Shown in pieces: positions 62,201 to 64,000 of a DNA stretch of 64,000 bases. The position numbers and the translations under genes were made by a program. The stretch is from Muribaculaceae bacterium (lineage in GTDB: Bacteria > Bacteroidota > Bacteroidia > Bacteroidales > Muribaculaceae). Under the pieces are notes generated by a model. That model was given only the letters and a program-made list of their open reading frames with translations, was not told the origin of the DNA and made no database searches. The stretch covers positions 1-64,000 of the forward strand of contig JAFYYU010000006.1 of NCBI GenBank assembly GCA_017557425.1, read 5' to 3'. Position 1 is the first letter of the stretch. Each line of letters begins with the position of its first letter.

Positions 62201-62619
62201 CTTGGGTTAAGGACCTTGACGGATCTGTTGTCACCTACACCGAAGACCAGATCAAGAGCATGACCGTCAAGGATGCCTTCGAGAACGCTTACGTGAGCTA
62301 TCCCGCAAGCCGTCTTAACCCGAACGGCACCCCCGCTGTTTACTCGGCTGACAACAGTTTCAACACAGCATCCAGCAGCCGTTACATCACGTCATCGAAC
62401 TACTTCATCGTCAAGAACATCGGTCTGACCTATCGTCTGCCGCGCGTCGTCCTGAACAAGATCGGCCTTACCAACATCTCGCTCAGTGCAACGGTAGAGA
62501 ACCTGTACACCAAGACTGCCCGCAAGGGTATGAACCCCCAGCAGAACTACAGCGGTTATGTGGGTGACTACTTGGTTACTCCTCGTGTGTATTCATTTGG
62601 TATCAAGTTCGGTTTCTAA
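59215..62619 (+). CDS. SusC/RagA-family TonB-dependent receptor
   Basis: 1134 residues from ATG 59215 (MKRFYSLLASLLLVSMAALAQ). Carboxypeptidase-D-like domain (VTVHGTVVQASDNEPVIGATV), plug (VVVVAYGTAKKSELTGAVSQV...IRGFASINGSNEPLYVIDGVPFGG) and long barrel ending GIKFGF. The upstream frame from 59164 has no signal peptide and is rejected. It pairs with the susD-like gene 54 bases downstream. The substrate cannot be told; no glycosidase is in view. Confidence 0.94.
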   Translation: MKRFYSLLASLLLVSMAALAQVTVHGTVVQASDNEPVIGATVTVVGTKTVTATDLDGRFTVTVPNANSQLQITYIGMAPTTVKAENGMVVELYSNSQDLDEVVVVAYGTAKKSELTGAVSQVTSQQIEARPVTSVTSALEGTTTGLVVNSTYGQPGTDASIRIRGFASINGSNEPLYVIDGVPFGGNISDLNSADIESITVLKDATSAALYGNRAGNGVILINTKKGRNDKARINASVMMGTYNRGIPEYDRMDARQWMNAMMQSYTREHYAAGNSGTNADGSPKTMSWSEAMAKANSEIIGSYLHYNIFNQPDDNLFSGFSLRDDAQIKSGIADDLDWFKAAIRSGFRQEYNLSGDGGSKTSNYYLGVGYIKENGYTKESGFERLNGRARINLEPVKWFKTGLTIAGSHQLINYHSDSEGSYKNAFGYCRNIAPIYPVYLHDMESPNGEFLLDEQGNKIYDSGETYGRTQYSGRHYLWETELDMDRTYRNTLDGQGYVTFVLPYGFDLTLNGDLNVRNTENRTYNNAIIGDGMGNNARTKRSIYRYKNFTLQQLLNWNQTYADRHAFEVLLGHECYYYKYNYLYGYKANETLAGHVDMINFADIQNLYDYENNDRRESYLGRVRYVLDNKYSFEGTFRRDGSSRFHPDHRWGNFYSVGASWILSREDFIRQYEWINNLKFRAAYGEAANDRAADYYSYMALYDITVNGGMGALVKSQLTNELLSWESVRNASIGLEGRLFNRLNFSIEYFAKGSHDLIFSLNQPLSAGATSTSSAVSEVQVNIGNMMNQGIEFSADADLIKTTDFRFNLGLNLTYLKNKITKMPEIYNVGGEKDEYNAGLQSGQYNYRKGHSMYSFYTYTYKGIDDMTGKALYTFNDHDYYVPGMLFQGKDVDNMSVEAYKELVGDREAIPEGEYVIIDGVPYVYKATTYGKREWHGSAVPKLYGSFNPTIDYKNFTLAAIFNFQLGGKCIDWTYQSLTSMGGTPSAIHADMTNAWVKDLDGSVVTYTEDQIKSMTVKDAFENAYVSYPASRLNPNGTPAVYSADNSFNTASSSRYITSSNYFIVKNIGLTYRLPRVVLNKIGLTNISLSATVENLYTKTARKGMNPQQNYSGYVGDYLVTPRVYSFGIKFGF

Positions 62620-62673
62620 TTGCTGAGCAATACCCGACTAAACAATCATAACATTTTAATATAGAATAAGATT

Positions 62674-64000
62674 ATGAAGAATTTAAAATATTTTCTGATT
62701 GCAGGTATTGCCGCTCTGGGACTGTCATCCTGTTCTAGCGATTTCCTGGACACCGCGCCGACTGCCGAGACCGGTACCGCAACTGCATTCGAGACTACCG
62801 ATAATGTCAAGCTGGCCATCAACGGCTGCGCCCGCGTGATGATGAACCAGTACCTGAGCACACAGGGTATGTGCGGTGAGGGCTGCATCAAGATGTGGTT
62901 CGGCAACTACCCCGGCCAGGACTTCTATGTGAACCTTCCCGGTTGGGCTTTGCTGATCAACCAGGAGAACCACGACACGCCCACCAGCCAGTACACCTAC
63001 TATCCCTGGTTCTACTACTACAAGCTCATCAGCAACGCCAATAGTGTCATCGTGCATGTTGACGAGGCCGAAGGCATCGAGGCCGACAAGCAGTTCCTGA
63101 AAGCCCAGGGTCTGACCTTCCGCGCCTATGCCTACATGATGCTTGCCCAGATTTACTGCAAGCGTTGGGTGGATAGCGACAACGGCAACTGCCCGGGTCT
63201 GGTGCTCCGTCTTGACGAGAGCGTGGGTGACCTGCCTCTGACCTCGCTGGCCGATGCTTACACTCAGATCTATGCCGACCTGGACGAGGCTATCAGCCTC
63301 TATCAGGCTTCCGGCCGCAAGCGTGGCGCTGACGAGTTCTTCCTGCCCGACATCGAGGTAGCCTATGCAACCTATGCCCGCGCGGCCCTCAACCGCCAGG
63401 ATTGGACCAACGCTTCGAAGTATGCAAAGCTGGCTCGCGCCAACTATCCGCTGATGAGCAACGCCCAGTTGCTGTATGACGGATTCTGCACCCACAACAG
63501 CGAGTGGATCTGGGGTGGTTACAGCGCAACCGACCAGACGCTGTACTACTACAGCTACCATGCTTACATTGCCTATAACAGCAATGCCGGTAACGTGCGC
63601 AACTATCCCAAGTGCATCAACAAGGAGTTGTTTGAGCAGATTCCCGCCAGCGACGTGCGCCGTCAGTGGTGGCTCGATCCTACGGGTTACACCTACACCA
63701 AATCGACCGGTGAGGCAACCTCTAAGACCGACCTCTACAAGGACACCAAGGCCAACTATCCCGACCTGCTGAGCAATGCCAAGGTATTTGCCTACATGCA
63801 GTTCAAGGTACGTTGCAACGACACTCCCGGTGTGGGTGAACTGAACAACTTCCGCTCCAGTGAGATGCTCCTCATCGAGGCTGAGGCCGAGTACATGATG
63901 GGCAACACCAGCGCCGCTCAGGCAGCCCTGGTTGCGCTGAACAAGACTTCGGGCCGCGATCCCGAGTACAGCTGCAACAAGACGGGTGCCGACCTGTTCA
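62674..64000 (+). CDS. SusD/RagB-family lipoprotein, 3' end outside window
   Basis: 442 codons visible from ATG 62674; runs off the right edge. Lipoprotein signal MKNLKYFLIAGIAALGLSSCSSDF with Cys20. SusD marks: FLDTAPTAETGTATAFET, FLKAQGLTFRAYAYMMLAQIYCKRW, and FRSSEMLLIEAEAEYMMGNTSAA. Partner of the receptor just upstream. Confidence 0.93.
   Translation, partial: MKNLKYFLIAGIAALGLSSCSSDFLDTAPTAETGTATAFETTDNVKLAINGCARVMMNQYLSTQGMCGEGCIKMWFGNYPGQDFYVNLPGWALLINQENHDTPTSQYTYYPWFYYYKLISNANSVIVHVDEAEGIEADKQFLKAQGLTFRAYAYMMLAQIYCKRWVDSDNGNCPGLVLRLDESVGDLPLTSLADAYTQIYADLDEAISLYQASGRKRGADEFFLPDIEVAYATYARAALNRQDWTNASKYAKLARANYPLMSNAQLLYDGFCTHNSEWIWGGYSATDQTLYYYSYHAYIAYNSNAGNVRNYPKCINKELFEQIPASDVRRQWWLDPTGYTYTKSTGEATSKTDLYKDTKANYPDLLSNAKVFAYMQFKVRCNDTPGVGELNNFRSSEMLLIEAEAEYMMGNTSAAQAALVALNKTSGRDPEYSCNKTGADLF

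Overview
The window comes from a gut- or rumen-type member of the Bacteroidales, most like Muribaculaceae or Prevotellaceae. The evidence is a complete Por/Gld type IX secretion core, two SusC/SusD pairs, a starch-utilization (Sus) locus, BspA-type leucine-rich repeats, and many promoters of the Bacteroidetes form TTG, 19-20 bases, TAnnTTTG. Base composition is roughly balanced. I see no rRNA, tRNA, CRISPR array or prophage.

Layout. 1-3300 holds housekeeping genes on the minus strand: rpsU, then xerC overlapping hpf, then a truncated LRR surface protein. 3318-10642 is a minus-strand T9SS operon in the order porT, porP, gldK, a tiny GldL-like gene, gldL, gldM, gldN. 10778-11522 is a small REP-associated tyrosine transposase unit whose two flanks are inverted copies of one compound palindrome. 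11567-31000 is an extracellular polysaccharide region. It has two acyltransferases, a plus-strand operon (flippase, Wza-like exporter, Wzc-like tyrosine kinase, polymerase-like protein, beta-helix protein), five glycosyltransferases, a serine-acetyltransferase-like enzyme, a radical SAM/SPASM protein, and two tandem CotH-family proteins with N-terminal dockerin-like modules.

31057-44186 has ychF, then an operon for intracellular or periplasmic glucan use (MFS sugar transporter, CBM20-GH77 malQ, type I pullulanase), a four-helix-bundle gene, divergent ddl and murF, a SusA-like GH13 and a methyltransferase. 44245-55650 is the minus-strand Sus locus: susC, susD, susE, susF, a secreted GH13 amylase and a GH53 galactanase. 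A divergent LacI-family regulator lies upstream. A near-palindrome of the type TGCAATCGnTTGC occurs at the LacI/SusC region and again in front of the MFS-malQ-pullulanase operon, so one regulator may tie both starch loci together. 57024-64000 has a GxxExxY gene, a PafA-like phosphatase, and a second SusC/SusD pair that runs off the edge.

Three things stand out. (1) A 61-residue GldL paralogue inside the motor operon keeps the Lys/His motif but lacks the proton-path Glu. (2) Six intergenic elements are built from inverted arrays of very short tandem units (7, 8 or 9 bases); two of them frame small accessory genes (four-helix bundle and GxxExxY). (3) Dockerin-like modules recur in four secreted proteins without any cohesin in view, and four of these modules sit back to back across the GH13/GH53 gene junction.
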